A DNA stretch of 64,000 nt from Streptomyces sp. NBC_00236 (GCF_036195045.1 NZ_CP108100.1:2046001-2110000), one strand, 5' to 3'; shown: positions 25,327 to 34,801, counted from the stretch's first letter. The notes: generated by a model from the sequence alone, not told the origin. Numbers and translations: made by a program.

Positions 25327-27456
25327 TCAGCCGTGCATCGCCGGGGCCGCCGCGTGGTCCGGCTCCGGCTGCGGCTCGCCGTGGTCCGGCTCCGGCAGGC
25401 GGCGCAGGCCGCGCGGGGTGCGCCAGTTCCGTTCGCCCAGCAGCGCCATCGCGGAGGGCAGCAGGACCATCCGTACGATCGTGGCGTCCAGCAGGACCGC
25501 GACGGCCAGGCCGACGCCCATCTGCTGCATGTCCTGCATCGACAGCGTCCCGAAGACCGAGAACACCGCCACCATGATCACGGCCGCGCCGGTCACCGCG
25601 CCGGCCGTGCGCCGGATGCCCTCGTCGATCGCGGCCGGGGTGGAGAGGCCGCGGCTGTGGGCCTCGCGGATCCGGGAGACCACGAAGACGTGGTAGTCCA
25701 TCGAGAGCCCGAACAGGACGACGAGGACGAACAGCGGCATCCAGGCCTCGATCGCGCCGACGCCTTCCGAGCCGATCAGCGAGGCACCCCAGCCGTGCTG
25801 GAACACGGCCGTCATCACGCCGTAGGCGGCGGCCACGGAGAGCAGGTTGAGCAGGATCGAGGTCACGGCGATGACGTAGCTGCGGAAGCAGAACAGCATC
25901 AGCAGGAAGGTCACCGCGGTGATGAAGAGGAAGACGGGCACGATGCCGCGCTTCAGCTGGTCGTTGAAGTCCACGGACCCGGCCACCTCACCGGTGACAT
26001 AGGCCCGGGCGCCGGTGCCCTCGAACGCGGCCGGCAGCCGGTCCTCCCTCAGTTCGGTCAGGGCGGCCTCGCCGTCGGGCAGCGGTACCTCGATCTCCGC
26101 GACGTCCTGCGCCCGGTGGACGGTCACCTGGTCGAATCCGGCCAGCGCCTTGCGTACGGCGGGGGCCTCGATGTCGTCGGCCTCGACGACCACCTGGGCC
26201 GGGGCGGGACCGCCGGGGAAGGTCTCGTTGATGTGCCGGTAGGCGACGGACAGTGCGGAGTCCGACCCGAACTGCTTCTCCAGGCCGAGCGACTCGGTCT
26301 TCATGCCGAGGGCCGGTGCGGCGAGTACCAGCAGGACGACGACCGAGGCGGCGGCGAAGAACCTCGGCTTGGCCAGGACCGGCCGCAGCAGCTTGCCGGC
26401 GATCCTGCCGCTCTCCTTCTTGCCGCGCTTGTCGCGCCGGTTCAGCAGTGGCACCCGTCCGGCGTCGATCCGGTCGCCCAGCCAGGAGAGCAGGGCGGGC
26501 AGGACCGTCACGGACCCCATCATGGCGATGAAGACCACGATGATCGTGGCGAGGGCGAAGCCCTTGAACAGCATCAGGCCCGACAGGAACATGCCGGCCA
26601 TCGCGACCATCACCGTCAGCCCGGAGACGAGCACGGACCGGCCGCTGGTCGCCGCCGCGATGCGCAGAGCCGTCTCGGCGTCGCGTCCCGCGGCCCGCTC
26701 GTCGCGTTCGCGGCGCAGGTAGAAGAGGCAGTAGTCGACGCCGACGGCGAAGCCCATCAGGAACATCACGGAGTACGTGGTCTGGAAGAGGTGCAGCTGG
26801 TGGCTGGCGAGCGAGAGCAGTCCGAACGCGGCCATGCAGGCGGTCAGCGCGAGCCCGACGGGCAGCAGGGCGGCGACGACGGCTCCGAAGGCGACCAGCA
26901 GAATGCCGAGCGCCAGGGGTACGGCGGTGAACTCGGCCTTCTTCATGTCGTCGGAGAGCAGGTCGCCGAGCCACTTCCCGGCGCTGGCCTCGCCGAACTG
27001 GTGGACCGTGACGTCCGGTCGGGCCTCCTGCACCCCGGCCACGGCGTCCAGGACGGGCTGCACCCGGTCGCTGGAGGTGGCCGCGTCCCCCTTCATCTCG
27101 AAGGTGATCAGCGCGTCCTTGCCGTCCTTGGACGGGACCGGGGCCGCAAGGTCCGTCACCTCGCCGGTCCGGCCGATGGCCGCGGTGAGCTCGCCGGCCG
27201 CCGTCCGCCAGCCGTCGGGCTTCGTCGACGACACCATGACCAGCTCACCCGCGCGGTCTCCGAGGCCGGCGTCGGAGAGGATCTGCTCGGCGCGCGCCGA
27301 GTCGCCGGCGCCGTTCTCGGCGTTGGTCATCTCGACCATCCCCGACGCCCCGCCGATGCCCGCGGCGAGTACGACGAAGAGCAGCCAGCCGAGAATGGCT
27401 GTCTTGCGATGGTGTGTGCTCCACACACCGATACGTGCCGCGAGGTTGGGCCTCAT
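25327..27456 (-). CDS. MMPL/RND-family membrane exporter
   Basis: 709 aa with about 12 transmembrane helices in two halves: an N-terminal helix, a large external loop, then a five-helix block, repeated. VLLVAFGAVVAALLPVGLALTACM, FLMGFAVGVDYCLFYLRRERDE and the mirrored FGLSMDYHVFVVSRIREAH carry the membrane Asp (DY) expected for proton coupling in MMPL/RND transporters. Such proteins export lipids or antibiotics across the membrane. ATG 27456. The C-terminal tail is Pro/Glu/His-rich. It is divergent from the two-component pair. Confidence 0.92.
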   Translation of the reverse strand: MRPNLAARIGVWSTHHRKTAILGWLLFVVLAAGIGGASGMVEMTNAENGAGDSARAEQILSDAGLGDRAGELVMVSSTKPDGWRTAAGELTAAIGRTGEVTDLAAPVPSKDGKDALITFEMKGDAATSSDRVQPVLDAVAGVQEARPDVTVHQFGEASAGKWLGDLLSDDMKKAEFTAVPLALGILLVAFGAVVAALLPVGLALTACMAAFGLLSLASHQLHLFQTTYSVMFLMGFAVGVDYCLFYLRRERDERAAGRDAETALRIAAATSGRSVLVSGLTVMVAMAGMFLSGLMLFKGFALATIIVVFIAMMGSVTVLPALLSWLGDRIDAGRVPLLNRRDKRGKKESGRIAGKLLRPVLAKPRFFAAASVVVLLVLAAPALGMKTESLGLEKQFGSDSALSVAYRHINETFPGGPAPAQVVVEADDIEAPAVRKALAGFDQVTVHRAQDVAEIEVPLPDGEAALTELREDRLPAAFEGTGARAYVTGEVAGSVDFNDQLKRGIVPVFLFITAVTFLLMLFCFRSYVIAVTSILLNLLSVAAAYGVMTAVFQHGWGASLIGSEGVGAIEAWMPLFVLVVLFGLSMDYHVFVVSRIREAHSRGLSTPAAIDEGIRRTAGAVTGAAVIMVAVFSVFGTLSMQDMQQMGVGLAVAVLLDATIVRMVLLPSAMALLGERNWRTPRGLRRLPEPDHGEPQPEPDHAAAPAMHG

Positions 27457-27736
27457 GGTGTTGTTCGCCCCCTGTGTAGGCGTCGGACCGGACACAACGA
27501 ATCTAGGAATTCCGGGTCCGCCGCCCCAGCCGTCGAAGCCCCCACTCGGCGCGACGTAGGGCGCCGGTCGGGGGGTGGTGGTAGGTACACCCCCGCCGGG
27601 TGGCGAAACGGCTGACGCCCGCGGGGCCCGCCGCGTCAGACTGTGTACGGACCGGGGCCGGCACGGCGGCCCGGCCAGGGCACGTCCGGCGGAACAGGCC
27701 GGACAGGACCGGCCCGGAGAGGGAAGAGGGATCAGG

Positions 27737-29005
27737 ATGAACACGACACGGGGACGGGTGAGGGCGGCGCTGCTGGCCGCTGGACGCGGGTTGGTGCTGT
27801 CGGTCGCGTCGCTGGCGGGATCGCTCACCCTGTTCGTACTGACGGTGCTCTCCCTCGCCTTCATCCTGCTGGGCATCGGCCTGGTCACCACCCCCTGGGT
27901 GCTGACGGCGGTCCGCAAGCACGCCAACCAGCGCAGGCTGCTGGCCATCACGTGGTCGGACGTCCGCATCCCCGTTCCGTACCGGCCCCTGCCGAAGGAC
28001 GTGCGCAGCGGGTTCACCGGCCAGGTGGAGCGCACCACGCTGATGCTGAAGGACCCGGCGACGTGGCGGGACATCCAGTGGCTGATGGTCGACATGACGG
28101 CCGGCTACGTGGTGGCGACCCTGGCGGCGGCGCTGATGATCTACCCGGCGGAGGGCTTCGTCCTGGCGGCGGGGCTGTGGCGGGTCTACACGGACGACCG
28201 GTACTGGTACGCGTTCGTGCCCGTCGACAGCCAGGCGTCGGGGCTGGTCGCCGCCGCGCTCGGCGTGGCGCTCTTCGCAGCCGGTGTACTGCTCAGCGAG
28301 CGGCTGCTGCGGGCGCACTTCGTGCTCGCCCGCTCGGTGCTGGCCCCCGCCCATGAGCAGGAACTCGCCCTGCGCATCGACCGGCTGACCGCGACCCGGC
28401 ACGAGGCGGTCGACACCGCCGCGTCCGAACTGCGGCGCATCGAGCGGGATCTGCACGACGGGGCGCAGGCCCGGCTGGTCGCCATGGGCATGAACCTCGG
28501 CACGATCGAGGCGCTGATCGAGAAGGACCCGGCCCAGGCCAAGAAGCTCCTGGCGATGGCCCGTGCGTCGTCGGCCGAGGCACTGACCGAGCTGCGCGAC
28601 CTCGTCCAGGGCATCCACCCGCCGGTTCTCGCCGAGCGAGGTCTCGGGGATGCGGTCAGGGCGCTGGCGCTGCGGATACCGATCACGTCCGAGGTGGACG
28701 TGGAGCTGGACGGCCGGGCCGAGGCCCCGGTCGAGTCGGCTGCGTACTTCGCGGTCAGCGAGGCTCTGACGAACGCGGCGAAGCACTCGGGCGCGGACCG
28801 GATCTGGGTGGACCTGAACCACGTCGACGGCATGCTGAGGATCTCGGTCACGGACAACGGGAAGGGCGGTGCGGCGACCGGGAAGGGATCGGGCCTGAGC
28901 GGCATCGAACGCCGACTCGGTACATTCGACGGCATCATGGCCGTCAGCAGCCCCGCGGGCGGTCCCACCATGGTGACCATGGAGATCCCTTGCGAGTTGT
29001 CCTAG
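27737..29005 (+). CDS. Sensor histidine kinase (DesK/HisKA_3 type)
   Basis: 422 aa. An N-terminal membrane part of four or so hydrophobic helices within residues 20-210 is followed by the HisKA_3 motif RIERDLHDGAQARLVAMG with phospho-acceptor His240. The ATP domain shows SEALTNAAKHSGADRI (N box) and SVTDNGKGG (G1), then GSGLSGIERRL. It phosphorylates the response regulator whose gene overlaps its 3' end by 16 nt. The stimulus is not known. Confidence 0.93.
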   Translation: MNTTRGRVRAALLAAGRGLVLSVASLAGSLTLFVLTVLSLAFILLGIGLVTTPWVLTAVRKHANQRRLLAITWSDVRIPVPYRPLPKDVRSGFTGQVERTTLMLKDPATWRDIQWLMVDMTAGYVVATLAAALMIYPAEGFVLAAGLWRVYTDDRYWYAFVPVDSQASGLVAAALGVALFAAGVLLSERLLRAHFVLARSVLAPAHEQELALRIDRLTATRHEAVDTAASELRRIERDLHDGAQARLVAMGMNLGTIEALIEKDPAQAKKLLAMARASSAEALTELRDLVQGIHPPVLAERGLGDAVRALALRIPITSEVDVELDGRAEAPVESAAYFAVSEALTNAAKHSGADRIWVDLNHVDGMLRISVTDNGKGGAATGKGSGLSGIERRLGTFDGIMAVSSPAGGPTMVTMEIPCELS

Positions 29006-29637
29006 CCGAAGATCTCTTCCTGTTGCGCGACGGCCTGGTGCGCATGCTGGAGGCGTACGACTTCGAGATCGCGGCCGCCGTCGAGACGGGGCCCGAACTC
29101 GCCCGGGCTCTTGCCGAGTTGAAGCCGGACGTCGCCGTGGTCGACGTCCGGCTTCCGCCGTCGCACACGGACGAGGGCTTGCAGTGCGCCCTCGCGGCCC
29201 GCCGGGCCAGGCCGGGGCTGCCGGTGCTCGTGCTCTCCCAGCACGTCGAGCAGTTGTACGCGCGCGAGTTGCTGGCGGACGGAAACGGGGCGATCGGCTA
29301 CCTGCTCAAGGACCGGGTCTTCGACGCCGACCAGTTCATCGACGCGGTACGCCGGGTCGCGGCGGGCGGCACGGCGATGGACCCGCAGGTGATCTCGCAG
29401 TTGCTGTCGCGGCGCGCGCAGGACAAGCCGATGGGCGGGCTGACGCCGCGGGAGCGGGAGGTCATGGAGCTGATGGCCCAGGGCCGTTCGAACGCGGCGA
29501 TCGCCTCACACATGGTGATCACGGAGCGGGCCGTGGCCAAGCACACGTCGAACATCTTCGGGAAGCTGGACCTGCCGCCCTCCGACGACGACAACCGCCG
29601 CGTTCTCGCGGTGCTCGCGTACCTGGACCAGGGATAG
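28990..29637 (+). CDS. LuxR/NarL-type response regulator
   Basis: 215 aa. Receiver domain (MRVVLAEDLFLLRDGLVRML; phospho-acceptor Asp52 in DVAVVDVRLPP; LLKDRVFD) plus a LuxR helix-turn-helix at about residues 150-205 (LTPREREVMELMAQGRSNAAIASHMVITERAVAKHTSNIF). The start is TTG 28990, inside the kinase gene (16-nt overlap), with GGAGA upstream; this is a rare start codon, consistent with coupled translation. Partner of the upstream kinase. Confidence 0.92.
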   Translation: MRVVLAEDLFLLRDGLVRMLEAYDFEIAAAVETGPELARALAELKPDVAVVDVRLPPSHTDEGLQCALAARRARPGLPVLVLSQHVEQLYARELLADGNGAIGYLLKDRVFDADQFIDAVRRVAAGGTAMDPQVISQLLSRRAQDKPMGGLTPREREVMELMAQGRSNAAIASHMVITERAVAKHTSNIFGKLDLPPSDDDNRRVLAVLAYLDQG

Positions 29638-29666
29638 CCGGACCAGGGAGCGGGCGTGACACGGGT

Positions 29667-29706
29667 CGCGCATCCGGGCCGGGTCAGGGTCCGGCCCGGA
29701 TGCGCG
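29667..29706. terminator. Bidirectional terminator hairpin
   Basis: Perfect 14-bp arms (29667-29680 with 29693-29706) and a 12-nt loop, between the response regulator and the convergent fucosidase gene. Confidence 0.88.
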
Positions 29707-29719
29707 GGCTCCTGGCCGG

Positions 29720-31393
29720 TCAGGAACCGGCCGGCGCGGTGGTGAGGTGCAGCGTCGTGGTGCCCAGGTACGGCTTCGCCCTGGACTCCAGCACCTTGAC
29801 GCGGACCGAGGTGGCCGTGACGGCCGCCGGGAGCGGCAGGATGCGCTCGTGGCCGATGGTGGTGCCTTCGGCGATCCGCTGCCAGGCCCCGTCGATCCGG
29901 GCCTCCACGGCGAACCGCTCGACCCGCTGGCCGTGCCTGATGTCCTCGCGGACCGCCACCCGGTCGAAGGTGTACGGGGCCGGGCCCTGGGTCCGTACGT
30001 CACTGCCGTAGATCCGGCGCACGTCGTTGCCGAACGCGGTGAGTGACGCGATGTCCGCTTCGGCGATCCGGCCGTCGGGCGCCGGCGGGACGTTGAGGAG
30101 GAGCGAGGCGTTACGGCCGACGCTCTTCTCGTACAGGTTCAGCAACTGCGCCGCGGTCTTGGGCTGTTCATCCTCGTGGTAGAACCAGCCGGGCCGGTTG
30201 GAGACGTCGGCTTCGGCCGGGTACCACTGGAGGTAGTTGACGTCCGGGCCGAGGAGCTTGGCGCGCGAGCCGATGTCGGCGTCGGTCGAGTCGTTGGGGA
30301 GGCCGCCGAGCCCCGTCCATGGGTCGGTGGTGTGCGGGGTGACGCTCCACTCGGTCTCCCGGGCGACGCCCGACTCGTTGCCGACCCAGCGGACGCCCTG
30401 GGGGCCCTGGAAGACGACGGTGTTCGGCGAGAGCGCCTTGACCATGTCGAACCACTGCTTGACGTCGTACTTCTGAGTGATGCCGGAGCCCGACCACGGG
30501 TTGGCGCCGTCGAGCCAGAGCTCCTCGACGGGGCCGTACTGGGTGAAGATCTCGTACAACTGGTTGAGGTAGTACGCGTCGTAGTCGTCGGCCCGCACCT
30601 TGAAGGTGGGCAGCTCGCCGCTCCTCACCCGGGCGGCCCGGTCGTCGCCGGGGACGAGGGTGGGGATGGTGCGCTCGGTGACGGCGCTGCCGTTGCCGAA
30701 CCGGCCCTGACCGGCGGGGGCGCGGTCACCGTCCTCCAGTGCCATCCGCTCGGGCAGGCTCAGCGGCTTGCCCTCGGCCTGCTTGGCCCGGATCTTCTCG
30801 ACCCACTCGGCGTGCCAGGCGTGCGGGAGTTCGGCGCCGTCGGAGGGCGAGAGGTAGAGGCCGACCTTCAGGCCCGCCTTGCGGGCGGCCTTCACATAGG
30901 CGGCGACGACATCGGGGCTGCCGGGGCTGAGGGCGACCGAGTGGTCGGTGTAGCGGCTCGGATAGAGGACGAAGCCGTCGTGGTGCTTGACGGTCAGCAT
31001 GACCTGTTCGACGCCGGCCGCCTTGTACGCGCGCATCCACTGGTCGGCGTCGATGGTCTTCGGTGCGAAGAGCTTCTCGTCCTCCGTGCCGGAACCCCAC
31101 TCACGGTCGGTGAAGGTGTTCATCCCGAAGTGCGTGAAGGCGGTGACCTCGCGCTGCTGCCAGGCCAGTTGGCCCGGTGTGGGAACGATGTTCGCGGCCT
31201 TCTCGATGATCCGGTCGGGGCTGTCGCAGGACTCGACCGTCATCTGCGACGCGGGTCTCACGGGCGCGTCGCACGGGGCGGCGGACGATGCGGACCGCTG
31301 GGGTGCGGACTGCTGCGCCGTGGCCTGTACGGGGATGAGCGCGGCGGCCGCCGCCAGTGCGAGCGCGCTGCGCACATGGGTGCGTCGTGCCAT
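29720..31393 (-). CDS. Secreted GH29 alpha-L-fucosidase
   Basis: 557 aa. Signal peptide (residues 1-26, ending near ATAQQ), then a GH29 barrel. HFGMNTFTDREWG is the family N-terminal motif, VKHHDGFVLYPSRYTDHSV is the active-site region with the conserved His pair, and EELWLDGANPW carries the catalytic Asp nucleophile. The C-terminal ~120 residues form a beta-sandwich. It would cleave fucose from extracellular glycans. GGGAGG precedes ATG 31393. The neighbouring genes give no pathway partner. Confidence 0.93.
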   Translation of the reverse strand: MARRTHVRSALALAAAAALIPVQATAQQSAPQRSASSAAPCDAPVRPASQMTVESCDSPDRIIEKAANIVPTPGQLAWQQREVTAFTHFGMNTFTDREWGSGTEDEKLFAPKTIDADQWMRAYKAAGVEQVMLTVKHHDGFVLYPSRYTDHSVALSPGSPDVVAAYVKAARKAGLKVGLYLSPSDGAELPHAWHAEWVEKIRAKQAEGKPLSLPERMALEDGDRAPAGQGRFGNGSAVTERTIPTLVPGDDRAARVRSGELPTFKVRADDYDAYYLNQLYEIFTQYGPVEELWLDGANPWSGSGITQKYDVKQWFDMVKALSPNTVVFQGPQGVRWVGNESGVARETEWSVTPHTTDPWTGLGGLPNDSTDADIGSRAKLLGPDVNYLQWYPAEADVSNRPGWFYHEDEQPKTAAQLLNLYEKSVGRNASLLLNVPPAPDGRIAEADIASLTAFGNDVRRIYGSDVRTQGPAPYTFDRVAVREDIRHGQRVERFAVEARIDGAWQRIAEGTTIGHERILPLPAAVTATSVRVKVLESRAKPYLGTTTLHLTTAPAGS

Positions 31394-31538
31394 GGTTCCC
31401 TCCCATTCACGACCACAAGTGGTCGGGTCTTTCGGGTGCCGACGCGTGCATGTTGCCGCATGGCGCGGCCCACAGGAAGGGTGCGCACTCGATACGTCCT
31501 ATCTCTCGTTCGCAAAGTCCAAGCCCTCATCCGCTCGT

Positions 31539-32030
31539 TCAGCCGTTGAACCAGGCGGCCATATCCAGCCGGAACGCGTCCGCGGCAGCCATGGTGCGCA
31601 GATCGGCCTCCATGGCGCGGACCCGCTCGGCGCCGAGCACCCGCACCCACTCGGCGCGCAGCCGGTCGAAGCCCTCGGCCGACCGCACCAGCATGTCGAT
31701 CCCGCGCGGGGACAGCCGGACCAGCTTGCGGCGGCCGTCCTGCGGATCGTCGACGCGCTCCACGTACCCGAGGCCTTCGAGCTTCTCGACGGTCTTCCCG
31801 GCGGCCTGCTTGGACACCCCCAGCCGCCGGCCGATCTCACTGGCGGTCGACCCGCCCCGGCCCACCGCCTGGAGCGCGTACCCGTATGCGGGACTCATGT
31901 CGGGGTGGCCCTGCTCGGCCAGTTCGTGATGCAGGGCGTCGATGATCGAACGGAAGCCGCCGAAGAGCAGAACGGGCAGCTCGAAGCCCGCTCCCGCCTC
32001 GACAGGGGCGCCGTCCGGGCGCTCAGCCAT
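31539..32030 (-). CDS. MarR-family transcriptional regulator
   Basis: 163 aa. The winged helix is visible at about residues 55-110: STASEIGRRLGVSKQAAGKTVEKLEGLGYVERVDDPQDGRRKLVRLSPRG. It is divergent from the AhpD/CMD-like gene, and a 12-bp inverted repeat lies in the intergenic space (32035-32082), so it probably represses that gene and itself. ATG 32030 is preferred to the TTG five codons upstream. Confidence 0.9.
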   Translation of the reverse strand: MAERPDGAPVEAGAGFELPVLLFGGFRSIIDALHHELAEQGHPDMSPAYGYALQAVGRGGSTASEIGRRLGVSKQAAGKTVEKLEGLGYVERVDDPQDGRRKLVRLSPRGIDMLVRSAEGFDRLRAEWVRVLGAERVRAMEADLRTMAAADAFRLDMAAWFNG

Positions 32031-32034
32031 TGCG

Positions 32035-32082
32035 AAACTCGACAACTCGGTTTACCTTTTCGTCAACCACGTTGTCGAGTTT
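32035..32082. promoter_or_regulatory. Probable MarR operator between divergent genes
   Basis: AAACTCGACAAC (32035-32046) and GTTGTCGAGTTT (32071-32082) are perfect 12-bp inverted repeats, 24 bp apart. A smaller CAAC-cac-GTTG palindrome straddles the right one. The site covers both promoters. Confidence 0.8.
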
Positions 32083-32099
32083 ATCGCGAGAGGCCTTCC

Positions 32100-32645
32100 A
32101 TGTCCGCCACCGCTTTCCCCGACCACACCCTTGAGTCCGCCCCCGCCGCCGCCCGCTCCACCATGGCGGCCGTGGCACAGAAGCAGGGCTACCTGCCTGT
32201 CGCCGTCAGCCGCCTCGCCTCCTCCCCGGAGCTGCTCAGCGGCTTCCTGAAGATGAGCGCGCTCTTCGAGTCGACGACCCTGGACCCGCTCTCCCGGGAG
32301 ACCCTGATCATGACGGTGGCCGGCCGCAACGGCTGTCACCTCTGCGTGGCCATGCACACCGCGCGGCTCACCGCCCTCGACGCCGGCGCGGACATCATCG
32401 CCGCCCTGCGCGACGGGACCCCGCTGCCGGACGAACGGCTGGAAGCGGTACGGCAGTTCACCCTGGCCGTCCTGGCGGCGAGCGGGGCCGTCGACGAGCC
32501 CACGCTGCAGTCGTTCCTGGCACACGGGTACACCCACCGCAACGCACTGGAGGTGGTCCTGGGCATCGGCACCTACACCATGTCGACCCTGGCCAACCGC
32601 CTGACGGACTCGCCGATCGATCCCCAACTGGCGCCGTTCGCCTGA
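32100..32645 (+). CDS. AhpD/carboxymuconolactone-decarboxylase-fold protein
   Basis: 181 aa. The CMD fold motif NGCHLCVAMHTARL gives CxxC followed by His, the redox site of AhpD-like peroxidase partners. SRETLIMTVAGRNGCHLC is the usual pre-motif. Probably a cytoplasmic alkylhydroperoxidase-type thiol protein involved in peroxide or quinone stress. ATG 32100 is 70 bp from the MarR start. Control by the adjacent MarR protein through the inverted repeat is likely. Confidence 0.9.
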   Translation: MSATAFPDHTLESAPAAARSTMAAVAQKQGYLPVAVSRLASSPELLSGFLKMSALFESTTLDPLSRETLIMTVAGRNGCHLCVAMHTARLTALDAGADIIAALRDGTPLPDERLEAVRQFTLAVLAASGAVDEPTLQSFLAHGYTHRNALEVVLGIGTYTMSTLANRLTDSPIDPQLAPFA

Positions 32646-32761
32646 CACTTGACAGCCGTCCCCGATCAGGGATTCCGCCTCTCGTTGAACGGCCCGCGCG
32701 CCGGCGCCGTATGGAACGTCACGCTTCTCCCCCGCGAAGCCTGAGGAGTCCGAGGAGTTCC

Positions 32762-34300
32762 ATGGGACGCACATCGCGCAAGAAACGCTCCACCCTGGCC
32801 AACCGGGCGATCATCGCCTCGGCCGCACTGATCCTGGGCGGGGGTGGGCTGGCCGCGGTCAACGTCTACGCCTCTGCGGGCGAGGGCTCGCCCGGCTCCT
32901 CCCAACGGAGCTGGCAGCCGGTCCGCCAGGCCTCCACCATCGACTGCCCCGAAGTGGTCAACGAGATCCCCGAGGTTCCCGGCGAGGCCCGGGCGGAGGT
33001 CGACCGCGAACTGGCCGCCATGGACACCCAGATCACCGATGCCTACCGGGAGTTCGCCGACCGACGGGACCGGATGGCCCGCGACCCGCAGCTCGCGCAG
33101 AACGCCGTGCTGGACCCGCTGAAGGCCAGGCGCACCGCCAGCATCGACCGCATCGCGACCGCGATCGGCCGCAGAGCGGAGCGTCCGGAGGGACTCGGCT
33201 CGCTGGCCCCGTGCAGTCTGCGCGCGGACGACGAGGCGGCCGAGCCGACGGACCGGCCCACGGACGACGGTTCCGGCGAAGACGGTTCCGGCGACGACGG
33301 AGGTAACGACGGAGGCGGCGGCGAAGACGGTGGAAACGGCGGAGGCGGCGGCGAAGACGGCGGAAACGACGGAGGCGGAGGCGACGACGAGGGCCAGGAC
33401 GCCGGTCAGGGCGGCAACGGTCCCGAGGAATCCGACTTCGTCGACATCCGGTCCGTCCAGCCGAACGTCGACAGGCCGGCCCGGCTCCGGGGCGCCTCAC
33501 GCGGCACCTTCACCACCGAGTGCGGACGCAACCAGAACGGGAAGTTCAATCCGGACAACGTCATCGCCGCCCCCGGAGTCGCCAACGGCGCCCACCACAT
33601 GCACGACTACGTCGGCAACCAGGCCACGGACGCCTTCTCCGGCGACGACGACCTGGCGGCCGGTGACACCACCTGCCGCAACCAGGGCGACCGGTCCACG
33701 TACTACTGGCCCGTGCTCCGCCTGCAGAACGGGGCGGCGGAGAACGACGCCGAAGCCGACGGCGGGGGCAAGGACCAGAACGTCGGGGAGATCCGGACGC
33801 CGTCCCAGGTGACGCTGAAGTTCGTCGGGAACCCCACCGGGAAGGTCACGGCCATGCCGCGCTTCCTGCGCATCATCACCGGCGACGCCAAGGCGTTCAC
33901 CAACGGCGACGCGAACGCCAACGCCTCCTGGAGCTGCACCGGGTTCGAGGACCGGCAGCTCAAGGACAAGTACCCGATCTGTCCCGAGGACAGCCAGGTC
34001 GTCCGTTCCTTCGCCTTCCAGAGCTGCTGGGACGGGCAGAACACCGACAGCGCGAACCACCGCACCCATGTGGCGTTCGCGCAGGACGACGGGAGGTGCC
34101 CGGACGGCTTCCGGGCCATTCCGCAGCTGGTCCAGCGCATCGTCTACGACGTGCCTCCGGGGCCCGGGTTCGCCGTCGACTCCTTCCCGGAGCAGCTGCA
34201 CAAACCCGTCACCGACCACGGCGACTTCATCAACGTCTTCGACGACAGGCTGATGCGGAAGGTGGTGAGCTGCGTCAACGGCGGGCGCACGTGCCGCTGA
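32762..34300 (+). CDS. Secreted DUF1996 protein with Asp/Gly-rich repeat linker
   Basis: 512 aa. Basic N-terminus and hydrophobic segment (AIIASAALILGGGGLAAVNVYA) form a signal anchor. A helical region follows (residues ~60-150), then an acidic DGGNDGGGGE-type linker (about 165-215), then a C-terminal DUF1996 domain (~290 aa) with HHMHDYVGNQ, conserved Cys pairs and the terminal DHGDFINVFD. DUF1996 occurs in secreted fungal and bacterial proteins; role unknown. GAGGAG precedes ATG 32762. The linker probably spans the cell wall. Confidence 0.88.
   Translation: MGRTSRKKRSTLANRAIIASAALILGGGGLAAVNVYASAGEGSPGSSQRSWQPVRQASTIDCPEVVNEIPEVPGEARAEVDRELAAMDTQITDAYREFADRRDRMARDPQLAQNAVLDPLKARRTASIDRIATAIGRRAERPEGLGSLAPCSLRADDEAAEPTDRPTDDGSGEDGSGDDGGNDGGGGEDGGNGGGGGEDGGNDGGGGDDEGQDAGQGGNGPEESDFVDIRSVQPNVDRPARLRGASRGTFTTECGRNQNGKFNPDNVIAAPGVANGAHHMHDYVGNQATDAFSGDDDLAAGDTTCRNQGDRSTYYWPVLRLQNGAAENDAEADGGGKDQNVGEIRTPSQVTLKFVGNPTGKVTAMPRFLRIITGDAKAFTNGDANANASWSCTGFEDRQLKDKYPICPEDSQVVRSFAFQSCWDGQNTDSANHRTHVAFAQDDGRCPDGFRAIPQLVQRIVYDVPPGPGFAVDSFPEQLHKPVTDHGDFINVFDDRLMRKVVSCVNGGRTCR
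33296..33385 (+). repeat. Three tandem 30-bp repeats encoding DGGNDGGGGE-type decapeptides
   Basis: Units at 33296-33325, 33326-33355 and 33356-33385 inside the DUF1996 gene encode near-identical 10-residue Asp/Gly/Asn repeats. Such in-frame repeats can change copy number. Confidence 0.85.
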
Positions 34301-34327
34301 CGGCCGACCCCCGCACACCCTGCGCGG

Positions 34328-34801
34328 TCAGCTCCCGTGGTGACCGGAGTCCCCTGCCTCGCTCCCCCCGACGCCACCGCTTCCCGAGTGGTGCGGCGAG
34401 GCGGTCTCCACCGTCCCCCCGAGCCGGCCGCGCAGTGCCGCGATCACCGCGGCATCCGAGACGGCGACCCACCTGCGGCCGACCAGGTACGAGCCGCCGT
34501 AGTCGTTGGCCTCGTTGATCCACTCCCGCTGGCCGCGGTCGGTCGCGAACGTGGCCAGCACATAACGCCCGTCGTCCGTGGTGCAGTTGGCCTGCCGCAG
34601 CTCCTGCGCGTCGGTCTGCAGCTTCGGCTCGCAGTGCGCCTGTGCGGCGAGTTCCTCCAGTGTGCCGGTGGCGGTCGGCGGGATGTCGTTCCCGTCCCCG
34701 TCACCGCCGCCGGCGCATCCCGCGAGCAGGACCGGGCCCACGACGACGGCCGCGCACCACGCGTGCCGCGCCGCCCTTCGCGTACCGTTCCGCTTCGTCA
34801 T
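34328..34801 (-). CDS. Secreted lipoprotein of unknown function
   Basis: 157 aa. Twin-Arg-like basic start (MTKRNGTRRAARHAW), hydrophobic core and lipobox LLAGCAGG predict a lipid-anchored exported protein. The mature part contains two cysteines (AHCEP and QANCTT) and WINEANDYGGSYLVGRRWVAVS, resembling small sensor or inhibitor domains without a known name. The C-terminal tail is Gly/Ser/His-rich. It is convergent with the DUF1996 gene. Confidence 0.75.
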   Translation of the reverse strand: MTKRNGTRRAARHAWCAAVVVGPVLLAGCAGGGDGDGNDIPPTATGTLEELAAQAHCEPKLQTDAQELRQANCTTDDGRYVLATFATDRGQREWINEANDYGGSYLVGRRWVAVSDAAVIAALRGRLGGTVETASPHHSGSGGVGGSEAGDSGHHGS

